Source of the DNA: an uncultured Robinsoniella sp.
GTDB taxonomy: Bacteria; Bacillota; Clostridia; Lachnospirales; Lachnospiraceae
Direction: 5' to 3'
Assembly: GCA_900540475.1 (NCBI GenBank)
Contig: UQGG01000007.1
Location: forward strand, 140,305 to 204,304
DNA length: 64,000 nucleotides
Below are positions 25,705 through 34,643 of the stretch, piece after piece. The position numbers and the translations under genes were made by a program. The first letter of the stretch is position 1, and the number at the start of each line of letters is the position of its first letter. The notes under the pieces were generated by a model. It searched no databases. It saw nothing but the letters and a program-made list of their open reading frames with translations, and was not told where the DNA came from.

Positions 25705-26469
25705 CTACCCCTCCGGCTTCTCCCGATAATCAAACGGACTCATCCCGGTCTGTTTTTTAAAAATCCTGCTGAAATAAGCCTGGTCGTGATACCCTACAAT
25801 TTCCCCAATCTGCCGGATTGACAGCTCTGGCTTGTGCAGCAGATATTGCTTTGCCTGCGTGATGCGCAGAGAGGTTATGTATTTGGATGGAGTCATGTCG
25901 TATTTCTGGCAGAAGATTTTCGTCAGGTAACTGGAACTGTAGTTCATGTTACTGGCGATGATGTTCAGATTGATATCCACATTATAGTTATGAATAATAT
26001 ATTCTTTGAGGACCTTTGCAATCTGTTCCGGTGTATTCCGGGTCATTTCCGGATTAAAGATATCAGCATATTCATTGCGCTGTATTTCAAAATCATTCTT
26101 TATGCCCTGGAGAGCGGCATACAGTTCTTCCGGATCAATTGGCTTGAGCAGATATTCCGACACCTGCAGCTGGATCGCCCGCTTGGCATATTCAAAATCA
26201 GAAAATCCGCTGGTAATAATGAACCGGGTTAAAGGCAGGCGTGCATGTACTTTTTCCAGCAGCTGTATGCCGTTCATCAGCGGCATTTTAATATCTGTGA
26301 TTACCAGATCCGGTTCCAGTTCTTTTATAATCTCATAAGCCTGTGTTCCTGTCTGTGCTTTCCCGGTCACTTTAAATCCCAAACCGGTATTTTCGATCTT
26401 ACGAATCAAATTCTCTAATAACAATTCTTCGTCTTCCGCAACGACGACTGTATAGTTGGATATTGCCAT
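25705..26469 (-). CDS. YesN-type response regulator (receiver plus AraC HTH)
   Basis: Start chosen at the ATG with GGGAGG seven bases upstream, giving 254 residues (MAISNYTVVVAEDEELL); an upstream in-frame ATG would add 15 residues but has no ribosome site. The receiver carries D59 (LVITDIKMP), SGFSDFEYAK and LLKPID. The C-terminal AraC-type DNA-binding region spans about 150-250 (SSSYLTKIFCQKY, IGEIVGYHDQAYFSRIFKK, MSPFDYR). It lies downstream of the YesM kinase at 26675, separated by a 73-bp tandem repeat. It probably activates the sugar transporter operon at 28702. Confidence 0.92.
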   Translation of the reverse strand: MAISNYTVVVAEDEELLLENLIRKIENTGLGFKVTGKAQTGTQAYEIIKELEPDLVITDIKMPLMNGIQLLEKVHARLPLTRFIITSGFSDFEYAKRAIQLQVSEYLLKPIDPEELYAALQGIKNDFEIQRNEYADIFNPEMTRNTPEQIAKVLKEYIIHNYNVDINLNIIASNMNYSSSYLTKIFCQKYDMTPSKYITSLRITQAKQYLLHKPELSIRQIGEIVGYHDQAYFSRIFKKQTGMSPFDYREKPEG

Positions 26470-26471
26470 GT

Positions 26472-26637
26472 TTATACCTCCCGCATATTGCAGGGCTCGC
26501 CTGCGAAATTGCATTAATAAGTAGTTTGAAAAGAACTTTTAAACTTATACCCCTGCATACCGCAGATGGGTCTGCGGTACTGCATAAATAAGTAGTTTGA
26601 AACGCTTCATTTCAAACTTATTCTCCTCCGCAATGTG
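26472..26637 (-). repeat. 73-bp imperfect tandem repeat with hairpins between yesM and yesN
   Basis: Two units of 73 bp (26472-26544 and 26545-26617) and a partial third (26618-26637) share AATAAGTAGTTTGAAA and a TTATAC-type start. Each can form two hairpins. In the second unit TACCGCAGA/TCTGCGGTA and GTTTGAAA/TTTCAAAC are perfect. On the coding strand each unit ends in a GCGGGAGG-like ribosome site, of which only the last precedes yesN. Confidence 0.7.
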
Positions 26638-26674
26638 TGATAAACAGGTTCGGATTGTATCACAGGTATGAATT

Positions 26675-28489
26675 TTAAACGTGCTCTAGGCTCTTTTTTC
26701 TGCCAATGGATACAATTCCATGTCCGTCCTTTGTATTTCCGTATGCAAAGATTATATCATCTCCGCAGAAAAGTTTCCATCGTAAATAGACATTTAACAT
26801 CCCCATACCATTTATTTCTATTTCCGGCATTCCCGGCTTGGCGGCTGCAGCCTCAATTCTGGAATGGATCAGCTGGATGGATTCTTCGGTAAATCCGGAA
26901 CCGGAATCAATGATATCAATCTGCCAGCTTTCTTCTGTGATTTTGCTTTGGATTTTAAGACTCCAGGGAGGTTCACAGTTGGTGCCGTATTTCAGCGCAT
27001 TTTCCACTAAGGGCTGGATCACCAGCTTGGGTATCTTAAGGGAAAGCAGCGATTCATCTACGTGAATCTCATAATTCAGGCTGGACTGGTATCGAACTTT
27101 CATACAGTAAAGGTATTCCTGGATATATGCAGTCTCCTCACCCAGGGTGACGGAGGTGGAATCCCCTTTTGTAATATAGCGCATGATTTTAGTGAGATTG
27201 CGGCACATTTTTACCACCTCATCAGACTGGTTGTTTTCCGCCAGTACAATGATGCCTGAGAGGGTATTATAGTAAAAATGCGGGTTAATCTGAGATTGGA
27301 GTGCCAGGCTGCGGGACTTTATTTCCTGCTGCCTGGTATCTATTAATTCATCCATGGAGGTCTTTAAGTTGCTGCTCATGCTTAAAAATGCCTGATTTAG
27401 CTCTTCAAGCTCATCAAATGAAGCATCCAGGGGTTCTTTCTTCTGCTGCCCCAAAGTATCCAGTGCTGTTTTTTTAATAATATTGCGCAGCTGTTTGATG
27501 GGCTTCGTCAGGCTCCTTGACAGATACCATGAGATAAATACAGAGCATGCAAGCATAGCGGCAACCCCAAGTCCCAGTACGTGAATCAGGTTTCTGACAG
27601 GCTGTAAAATGTGGTTTTGGGGCTGAACGGTTACGTAGGTCCAGCCGGTATAGGAGGATGAATTGGAAACCAGTATTTCCGTAGTACGGGAATCTTCATT
27701 AAAAAAGGATGCGTGCCCCAGAGCGGAATCTATGGAGTTGAAATAATCCGGCAGGGCTTTTTGTTCGGATTCTTCCAGTTTGTAAGGGAATACAAGGGTA
27801 CCGTTTTTATCATAGATATAAACACTGGGGGCATCTGCATTTTTCTGCTGGTAGGAGGTGATATATTTAAAAATAGTACTGCATTTTTTAACGGTTTCGA
27901 TGGCACCCACCTGTTTCTTGTATCGGTTGTAGAATACCCGGTATAAAGACATATACCAGACCGGTGTTCGGCTGGTATTGGAGTTGCTGGTAATCTCTGT
28001 GGTGGCATAGGGAAGGCTTAGCAGTTTCTTTCCGCCTAATTCCTTTGTCTGCTCCAGCCAGGGAAGCGTGTCCATATCCATTTTCTTACTGTTGTTTTTG
28101 ATTCCAACCTGCACAACGGAACCGGAAAAATCATAGAGATTAATCTGGTCTACCTTCAGGTCTGCTCCGTTAATGGTTACAAACAGATCAGCCAGAGCCA
28201 TAAAATCATCAGAAGAAACCCGCAGGTCGTTGGCTTCCATCAGACGGTCTTTTACCAGGTTGCTGTAACCTATATTAATGGAAACAGAATCCATATCCTG
28301 CAGAATCTGTTCTGTCTGTTGCAAAAAAGATAAATTCATATCCGTTGCCGCCTTTGTTTCTCTTTCAATTAATATGTTGGAAGTGTAACGGTAAAAGAAG
28401 ATGGAAAAGGCAATTACAACTAATAGTGCAAGACCAAGATAGGCTAAAAAGAACTTAGTCTGCAGCTTTATTTGGTGGTTTTTCTTCAT
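26675..28489 (-). CDS. YesM-type sensor histidine kinase
   Basis: The 604-residue protein has an N-terminal membrane segment (about 13-33), a large extracytoplasmic sensor (34-295), a second membrane segment (about 298-320), a HAMP linker and the His_kinase/HATPase pair typical of YesM (LQSQINPHFYYNTLSG with H404, VIQPLVENALKYG, DSGSGF, GMGMLNVYLR). GGGGGA precedes the ATG. It is divergent from the transporter genes at 28702 across 212 bp and forms a unit with yesN at 25705. It probably senses the sugar bound by, or related to, the adjacent transporter. Confidence 0.93.
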   Translation of the reverse strand: MKKNHQIKLQTKFFLAYLGLALLVVIAFSIFFYRYTSNILIERETKAATDMNLSFLQQTEQILQDMDSVSINIGYSNLVKDRLMEANDLRVSSDDFMALADLFVTINGADLKVDQINLYDFSGSVVQVGIKNNSKKMDMDTLPWLEQTKELGGKKLLSLPYATTEITSNSNTSRTPVWYMSLYRVFYNRYKKQVGAIETVKKCSTIFKYITSYQQKNADAPSVYIYDKNGTLVFPYKLEESEQKALPDYFNSIDSALGHASFFNEDSRTTEILVSNSSSYTGWTYVTVQPQNHILQPVRNLIHVLGLGVAAMLACSVFISWYLSRSLTKPIKQLRNIIKKTALDTLGQQKKEPLDASFDELEELNQAFLSMSSNLKTSMDELIDTRQQEIKSRSLALQSQINPHFYYNTLSGIIVLAENNQSDEVVKMCRNLTKIMRYITKGDSTSVTLGEETAYIQEYLYCMKVRYQSSLNYEIHVDESLLSLKIPKLVIQPLVENALKYGTNCEPPWSLKIQSKITEESWQIDIIDSGSGFTEESIQLIHSRIEAAAAKPGMPEIEINGMGMLNVYLRWKLFCGDDIIFAYGNTKDGHGIVSIGRKKSLEHV

Positions 28490-28701
28490 ATTTTCGGTCC
28501 CCCATTTGCTTGTCTTCTTATATTATAACAAAAATCACCAAAAAGAAAGAATGAATTTTCATGTTTGTGGGCAAAGTGTGAAAAAAGTCCAAATTCTGTT
28601 AGGAATAGTGCATGGACTTTTCAGAAGAAAAAAAGTACAATTAGTTCATCAGATAAACAAAACGCGGAACAATGGGAATGGAAAATGGGAGGTAACAAAA
28701 A

Positions 28702-30144
28702 ATGAAGAAAAAAGTGATCAGTGCTTTACTTTGTGCAACAATGGTAATTACCATGGCAGCCGGATGCGGATCAGGCGACAAGACAGAAACTACAGCAGCA
28801 ACCAGTGCAGCAAAAGAGACGGAAGCGGCTAAGACAGACGGAAGCGAAGCGGGCAGTGTTGCAGATACGGAAGAAGCAGCAGAAACAAAGGCAGATGGGG
28901 AAACAGCAGCAGCGAATACAGACTTTGCAGGAGAAGAACTCAGTATTCTGGTTTCTGCAGGATGGATGGATAACCGTTATGATGAAACCATCGCACGTTT
29001 TGAAGAGACTTATGGAGTAACCGTTGACTTACAGACGATTCCAGCAGACCAGTATGGTGATTTGCTTCAGTCTAAATTAACAACAGATTCCTGTGCGGAT
29101 ATATTCTGGATTCAGTCAAATCCATTTGCAATCGCATCTCAGATTGTAGATCCTGAAAAATACTGTATTGACTTTTCTGATGCATCCTGGAAAAGCGTAA
29201 TGCCGGAAAACAGACTTTCTGCATGTGAATACGACGGCAAGCTGTATGGTTTACAGATCTGGCATAACTCTCCGGAATATGTAATGGTTTATAATAAAAC
29301 GTTATTTGGTGAATTGGGATTGGAAGCACCTAAGACCTATGATGAAATGTTAAAGGTCTGTGAGAAGCTGTCAGCAGAAGGCATCACACCATGGTTTGAG
29401 CCTGGAGCTGACGGATGGCAGCATCCACTGGCATTTTTCCAGATCGGCGGAGCATATGAAGCAGACCAGCCTGGATTATATGACAAGCTGAACAATAACG
29501 AAGCAACATTTGCAGATAACCAGTTAATGATAAAAGTACTGGAACAATACAAGGAACTGGCAGACAAGGGATATCTTGGCGAAGACTGGATCGGAACCGA
29601 CTCCACCAATATGGTAAATGAATTCGCAGACAGAAACTGTGCGATGGCAATTGCCAATTCTTCTTTCATCAAACAGATTCAGGATGAAACAGAAACGACA
29701 GATGAATTTGGATTATTCTTAGAACCATTGGGAGATAACACATACTTCCCTACAAGCCCGGCTGGTCCTACCATGTTCGGCTATAAAGGAACCACACATC
29801 CGGAACTTGTAAAAGAATTCTTTAACTTTGTAACAACAACAGAGAGCTTACAGGAAATCCTGGATAATTCACCTTCCTATACAAACCTGGATGTAAACGA
29901 TGATAAATTACAGCAGCACTGGTTACCGGAAGAAGAAGAATTCATGAAGACACTTACCGATGAGCAGATGAAAACACCGGTACTTCAGAATGGTACAAAG
30001 TATACAAATGATTACTGGATGCAGTTTGGGCAGGATATGGTAGCATACTGTACCGGACAGATGGAAGCAAATGAAGTACTGAAAAATATGGATAACAACA
30101 GGGCAGAAGCAGCCAAGGTTGCAAACGACCCTGCATGGAAATAG
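28702..30144 (+). CDS. CUT1 ABC transporter sugar-binding lipoprotein, locus 1
   Basis: A lipoprotein signal peptide ends in the lipobox MAAGC (Cys22). An acidic Ala/Glu/Thr-rich linker (25-75) leads to an extracellular solute-binding domain of family 1 (ELSILVSAGWMDNRYDETI ... PTSPAGPTMFG). GGGAGG precedes the ATG. Two permeases follow, with no ATP-binding gene, as in clostridial CUT1 systems that share an MsmK-type ATPase. The neighbouring GH95 suggests a fucosylated or galactosylated oligosaccharide, but binding specificity cannot be read from sequence. Confidence 0.93.
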   Translation: MKKKVISALLCATMVITMAAGCGSGDKTETTAATSAAKETEAAKTDGSEAGSVADTEEAAETKADGETAAANTDFAGEELSILVSAGWMDNRYDETIARFEETYGVTVDLQTIPADQYGDLLQSKLTTDSCADIFWIQSNPFAIASQIVDPEKYCIDFSDASWKSVMPENRLSACEYDGKLYGLQIWHNSPEYVMVYNKTLFGELGLEAPKTYDEMLKVCEKLSAEGITPWFEPGADGWQHPLAFFQIGGAYEADQPGLYDKLNNNEATFADNQLMIKVLEQYKELADKGYLGEDWIGTDSTNMVNEFADRNCAMAIANSSFIKQIQDETETTDEFGLFLEPLGDNTYFPTSPAGPTMFGYKGTTHPELVKEFFNFVTTTESLQEILDNSPSYTNLDVNDDKLQQHWLPEEEEFMKTLTDEQMKTPVLQNGTKYTNDYWMQFGQDMVAYCTGQMEANEVLKNMDNNRAEAAKVANDPAWK

Positions 30145-30169
30145 GGACACACTCCATGCTGAACTTTTG

Positions 30170-30200
30170 GTGCCGGGAGCAGTAAGAAACCTCCCGGCAC
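30170..30200 (+). promoter_or_regulatory. Intercistronic hairpin after binding-protein gene
   Basis: A perfect 10-bp GC-rich stem GTGCCGGGAG/CTCCCGGCAC lies between the binding protein and the permeases without a T-run. Such hairpins commonly stabilise the upstream message so that binding protein exceeds permease. Confidence 0.75.
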
Positions 30201-30229
30201 TCTCTATCAAAAGAAAGTGGTGAAGTAAT

Positions 30230-31108
30230 ATGAATAAAAAGAAAATCTATCCACAATGGTTCCTGTTTGTCCCATTGGCACTATATATTTTATTTTTCCT
30301 GACACCCAGTATACTCGGTATTTTTTACTCTTTTACCGACTGGAATTCCAGAAGTCTGGGAGAAACAAAGTTCGTAGGTTTACAGAATTATATTGAGATC
30401 TTTACATCGAACAAAGATTATGCATCCGGCATTTTCAACACCCTTAAATTTACGATAATATCGAATGTTTTAAAACTGATTCCGGCACTGTTAATTGCAA
30501 TCATGCTGCAGGAAGGTCTGAAAGGCAAAAATGTTTACCGTACACTTTTATACCTGCCATCCGTTTTACCATTCTTGATCATAGGCTTAACCTTTAAATC
30601 CATTTTGAACTATAATACAGGACTTTTAAACAGCTTCCTGGACATGGTACATCTGGGGTTCCTGAAGCAGAAATGGCTCTCAGACCTGGGCGTTGTATGG
30701 AAATCCATCTATGGTGTGGATGCCTGGAGAGGAATCGGGTATGTAATGACAATCTTCCTGGCCGGACTGAACACCATACCAAAGTCTTACTATGAGGCTG
30801 CCCAGATTGACGGTGCAAATTTCTGGCAGAGAGTAAAAAATATTACCCTGCCCATGCTGCGCGGTGCAATTATGATCAACCTGGTATTCGGACTTACATA
30901 CGGACTGAAAGTATTTGATATTGTCTATGTGCTGACAAACGGAGGCCCCGGACATGCAACAGAGGTTATTACCACATATTCCTACCAGCTCTATTCCAAC
31001 GGACAATATGGAATGTCTACGGCGCTTAATACAATTCTCCTCGTGATAACCGCAATAATCGGAGTGGTAGTCGTAAAAGTAATGAGTAAACAGGAGGTGC
31101 AGCAATAA
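30230..31108 (+). CDS. CUT1 ABC permease, MalF/UgpA type, locus 1
   Basis: The 292-residue inner-membrane protein has six hydrophobic segments and the EAA loop YYEAAQIDGANFWQRVKNIT that contacts the ATPase. The N-terminus (YPQWFLFVPLALYILFFLTP) and the LTNGGPGHATEVITTY block are typical of the MalF-like subunit. Its stop overlaps the start of the next permease by one base (TAATG), so both subunits are coupled in translation. Confidence 0.94.
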   Translation: MNKKKIYPQWFLFVPLALYILFFLTPSILGIFYSFTDWNSRSLGETKFVGLQNYIEIFTSNKDYASGIFNTLKFTIISNVLKLIPALLIAIMLQEGLKGKNVYRTLLYLPSVLPFLIIGLTFKSILNYNTGLLNSFLDMVHLGFLKQKWLSDLGVVWKSIYGVDAWRGIGYVMTIFLAGLNTIPKSYYEAAQIDGANFWQRVKNITLPMLRGAIMINLVFGLTYGLKVFDIVYVLTNGGPGHATEVITTYSYQLYSNGQYGMSTALNTILLVITAIIGVVVVKVMSKQEVQQ

Positions 31109-31929
31109 TGAAAAAGAATGTCGTTCGTAATATAGCCAAACAGATCGTCTGTATTATTATGAGTATCATCGTAGTTGCGCCTTTCTATATGGTAGTTATC
31201 AACTCCTTTAAAAGTAAAAATGAAGCGGCAAGAATGAGCCTTGCACTTCCTACAAAATGGTTCTTCAACAATTACACGGAAGTAATTGAAAAAGGCAAAC
31301 TGGTTCAGGGGTTTGCAAACAGTGTCACTTATGCAGTAGTGGCAACTTTCATTGGTGTCATCAGCTGTGCCATGGCGGCATTTGTAATGTGCAGAAAACG
31401 TACAAAAGTGAATAACTTCCTGTATTATTTCGTATTATGTGGATTATTCTTCCCGGTGAACTACGTAACATTGGTTAAGGTATTGACTGTTGCAGGTCTT
31501 GCAAATACCAAATTTGGAATCATTATTGCGTTTACCAGTGCCATGATACCGTTTTGTATCTTCACCATACGGAACTTCGTGCTTTCGCTTCCGGTAGAAT
31601 TGGATGAAGCAGCGGTAATCGATGGGGCGGGACCGATCTCTATGTTCTTCAAGATCATCGTTCCTATGTTAAAACCAACGCTGGTAACCTGTTTTATCCT
31701 GCAGTTTATGGGAGTTTGGAGTGATTTCCTGACACCTTTGTATTTATCTAATAAGAGTTCCATGTTCCCCATGAACATTGCAGTTTACCAGTTCTTTGGT
31801 AAAAACAAAAACTATTGGAATTATATATTTGCCGATATTGTATTGACCTGTCTTCCGGTGGTAATTGTATACCTGATCGGACAAAAATACATTGTAGGCG
31901 GCATGACATCGGGAGCTGTAAAAGAGTAA
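31108..31929 (+). CDS. CUT1 ABC permease, MalG/UgpE type, locus 1
   Basis: The 273-residue membrane protein has six hydrophobic segments and the EAA loop LDEAAVIDGAGPISMFFKII. The N-terminal VINSFKSKNE and C-terminal GGMTSGAVKE are typical of the MalG-like partner. It pairs with the permease at 30230 and probably uses a shared ATPase encoded elsewhere. It is followed by a strong hairpin. Confidence 0.94.
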   Translation: MKKNVVRNIAKQIVCIIMSIIVVAPFYMVVINSFKSKNEAARMSLALPTKWFFNNYTEVIEKGKLVQGFANSVTYAVVATFIGVISCAMAAFVMCRKRTKVNNFLYYFVLCGLFFPVNYVTLVKVLTVAGLANTKFGIIIAFTSAMIPFCIFTIRNFVLSLPVELDEAAVIDGAGPISMFFKIIVPMLKPTLVTCFILQFMGVWSDFLTPLYLSNKSSMFPMNIAVYQFFGKNKNYWNYIFADIVLTCLPVVIVYLIGQKYIVGGMTSGAVKE

Positions 31930-31939
31930 TACGTAAATA

Positions 31940-31997
31940 ACATCCAGGCATCTGCCCCTCGCCGAAGGCGATTTTAAAAGGGCGGATGCCTGGATGT
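31940..31997 (+). terminator. Long-stem hairpin after transporter genes
   Basis: An 18-bp stem with one G-U pair (31940-31957 with 31980-31997) follows the MalG-type gene. The T-tract is weak, so some readthrough into the GH95 gene is possible. The rest of 31998-32267 holds no gene and no clear promoter that I can assign. Confidence 0.7.
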
Positions 31998-32267
31998 GCG
32001 TTTCCAAAGGTTGGACAGTCATCACTTTTCGCTGTAAATGTTCATTTGTCCATAAAACGGTGGAAATTAACTGAAATCTAAGTTATGATAGAAACACAAA
32101 ATAATCAGCAGAGTATCAGAGGTATGTTTGAAATCACCGGCTGTTCATTACATAAATAATCAGGCAATACACTTTGGCTGTACGCAACAGGAAAGCCGGT
32201 CTGTATTGTAATAAGTTAGGCAGCGGTGTATGGGTTTTAGACAGGCTCTGGTTAAAGGAGTTATATT

Positions 32268-34496
32268 ATGAACATCACATTAAATAAGGAAGCTTCCAGA
32301 TTTGGGGAAGCATTTGCTATTGGAAACGGCCATATGGGAGCCATGGTATACGGCGGAATGAAAACAGACAGGCTGGACTTGTCAGAAAATACGTTTTTCA
32401 GCGGAAATAAAAGCGAAGACGACAATCAGGCTGGAGCCAGTGAGGCATTTTATAAGATGCGGGAGCAGACAGCGGCAGGAGATTATGCGGCGGCTTTAGA
32501 GACTTCCCATAAATTTTACGGTAAGCGCGGCAATTACGGGACGAATCTTCCGGTAGGCCAGATCTTGATTACGCGTATGGATGAGCTGAGTGAGACATCC
32601 GGTTATGAGAGAAGCCTGGACTTGGAAAATGGAATCGTGTCCTCGCGGTATATGCAAAATGGGGAACAGGTAACCCGGCAGGCATTTGCATCACACCCCC
32701 ATAATGTCATCGTCTATGAAGCGGTTTGTGATAAGAATGATATGAACCTTTGCATTTCCTTCCAGTCCCTGAGGGACGGGGAATATGTAAAATACCATAT
32801 AGGCGGCATCTTTTTCGTCTGTGAAGCCCATGAGACCATGCACAGTGACGGAACAACAGGGACCTTATTATGCGGAAAAGTCTCGATTCATACAGATGGT
32901 TTCCCAGAGGCTAAGGAAGATGGGGTCTACATAAAGAGGGCATCCAGGGTTTCCCTTTATATTACAGCAATTACAGATTTCAAGGAAGAAGTATTGGAGA
33001 AAGAGAAACAGATCCTGCAGCTTCAGATGAAGATGAACCGTACCTTTGTAAAAGTGGATGAACTGGCAGTGGAAGAAATCCGGGAAGCCCACAGGCAGGA
33101 CATGCAGGCGTTATATTCCAGAGTCACTCTGGATATCGGGGACCAGCCTCTGGTAAACCGCATGTTCCAGATGGGAAGGTATCTGCTATATTCCAGTTCC
33201 AGGGAAGACTCCCTGCTGCCGGCTCATTTACAGGGAATCTGGAATGACAATGTGGCATGCCGGATTGGGTGGACTTGCGATATGCATCTGGATATCAACA
33301 CCCAGATGAATTATTGGCCGTCAGAAGTGACCAATCTGCCGGAAACAGCAGTTCCATTGTTTCGATGGATCAGAGAAGACCTTGTTCCGGCAGGCAGAAA
33401 GACAGCAGCTGAAAGCTATGGCTTAAAGGGCTGGGTAGGAGAACTGGTATCGAATTCCTGGGGATACGCTGCGCCTTACTGGGCATCGACCTTATCCCCG
33501 TGTCCCACAGGAGGCGTTTGGACAATTACCCAGATGTGGGAGCATTTCCTGACAAGCCAGGACAAGAAGTTCCTGAAAGAAGAAGCATTTCCGGTGATCG
33601 AGGAAGCCGTAGTATTTTTCAGTGCGTATCTGTTCGAGGACAAAGAGAGCGGATACCTTACCTGCGGACCCTCCATTTCTCCTGAAAACAGCTTTGTGGT
33701 GGATGGGAAAATCTATCAGATCAGCAATGGGTGTACGCTAGAAATTCTTATGATCCGGGAATTGTTCGATATTTACCAAAAAGCCTGCCGCGTGCTGAGA
33801 CGAAAGAATAAAAGGATGAAAGAGACAGCGGATAAAGCAGCACGTTTACTGCCCTACCGGATAACTGGAAACGGGCAGATCGCAGAGTGGAACCACGATT
33901 ACCCGGCGGCTGATCTTCAGCACAGACATACCAGCCATCTGCTGGGATTGTTTCCATTTGCCCAGATAACGCCGGAAAATGAAGAACTGGCTAAAGCTGC
34001 AGAGGCCGTTATCACTGCAAAGCTCACTCCGGAGGAAAACTGGGAAGACACCGGATGGGCAAGGTCTATGCTGATGCTGTATGAGGCGAGATTACGGCAT
34101 CCCGGGAAGGCATTGGGTCATATAGACAGTATGCTTACAAATCTGCTGGAGCCAAACGGATTTATCATCCATCCGCCTACACGGGGAGCGGGTTCCTTTG
34201 ACAACGTATACGAATTGGATGGCAATACGGGACTGACCTCCTGCATAGCAGAGATGCTGATGCAGAGCCATGACGGCATTATCCGGATTCTGCCCTGCCT
34301 TCCCAAACAGTGGAGTAAAGGAGAGGTTAAAGGGCTTTGCGCAAGAGGCGGCGTTACCGTTGATATCAGCTGGGATGAAAATTTCTGTCAGGTAAACTTC
34401 GGTTCAGAGCGCAGCAGGCGTATTACAATTCAGTATGGTGAAATCCGCAAGACCATCTTATTAAAGGCGGGAAATACAAGCATTTGTCTGAAATAA
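32268..34496 (+). CDS. Intracellular GH95 glycosidase (alpha-L-fucosidase/galactosidase family)
   Basis: The 742-residue protein has no signal peptide, so it works in the cytoplasm on imported sugars. The GH95 layout is clear: N-terminal beta-domain (AIGNGHMGAMVYGG, LSENTFFSG), (alpha/alpha)6 barrel (HLDINTQMNYWPSEVTNLPE, SISPENSF, HRHTSHLLGLFP, ELDGNTGLTSCIAEML) and C-terminal beta-domain (GLCARGGVTVDISW). E473 in SPEN is the likely acid and N344 with D651 the likely base pair. At residue 342 an Asp stands where fucosidases of this family often have Asn, so substrate choice may differ. GGAG lies upstream of the ATG. It is probably regulated with the transporter at 28702. Confidence 0.9.
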   Translation: MNITLNKEASRFGEAFAIGNGHMGAMVYGGMKTDRLDLSENTFFSGNKSEDDNQAGASEAFYKMREQTAAGDYAAALETSHKFYGKRGNYGTNLPVGQILITRMDELSETSGYERSLDLENGIVSSRYMQNGEQVTRQAFASHPHNVIVYEAVCDKNDMNLCISFQSLRDGEYVKYHIGGIFFVCEAHETMHSDGTTGTLLCGKVSIHTDGFPEAKEDGVYIKRASRVSLYITAITDFKEEVLEKEKQILQLQMKMNRTFVKVDELAVEEIREAHRQDMQALYSRVTLDIGDQPLVNRMFQMGRYLLYSSSREDSLLPAHLQGIWNDNVACRIGWTCDMHLDINTQMNYWPSEVTNLPETAVPLFRWIREDLVPAGRKTAAESYGLKGWVGELVSNSWGYAAPYWASTLSPCPTGGVWTITQMWEHFLTSQDKKFLKEEAFPVIEEAVVFFSAYLFEDKESGYLTCGPSISPENSFVVDGKIYQISNGCTLEILMIRELFDIYQKACRVLRRKNKRMKETADKAARLLPYRITGNGQIAEWNHDYPAADLQHRHTSHLLGLFPFAQITPENEELAKAAEAVITAKLTPEENWEDTGWARSMLMLYEARLRHPGKALGHIDSMLTNLLEPNGFIIHPPTRGAGSFDNVYELDGNTGLTSCIAEMLMQSHDGIIRILPCLPKQWSKGEVKGLCARGGVTVDISWDENFCQVNFGSERSRRITIQYGEIRKTILLKAGNTSICLK

Positions 34497-34643
34497 CGAT
34501 TTGGAAATATGCTTGCACCCATTCTCCATTTGAGAAACATTTTTTCCACACAGATCGTTTCTACTTTTTTTGCATAACCGGTGGCATGAAAAATGACAGT
34601 CAGGCATATATTACTCTAAAGAAAATTTTTAGGGGAGAAGTAA

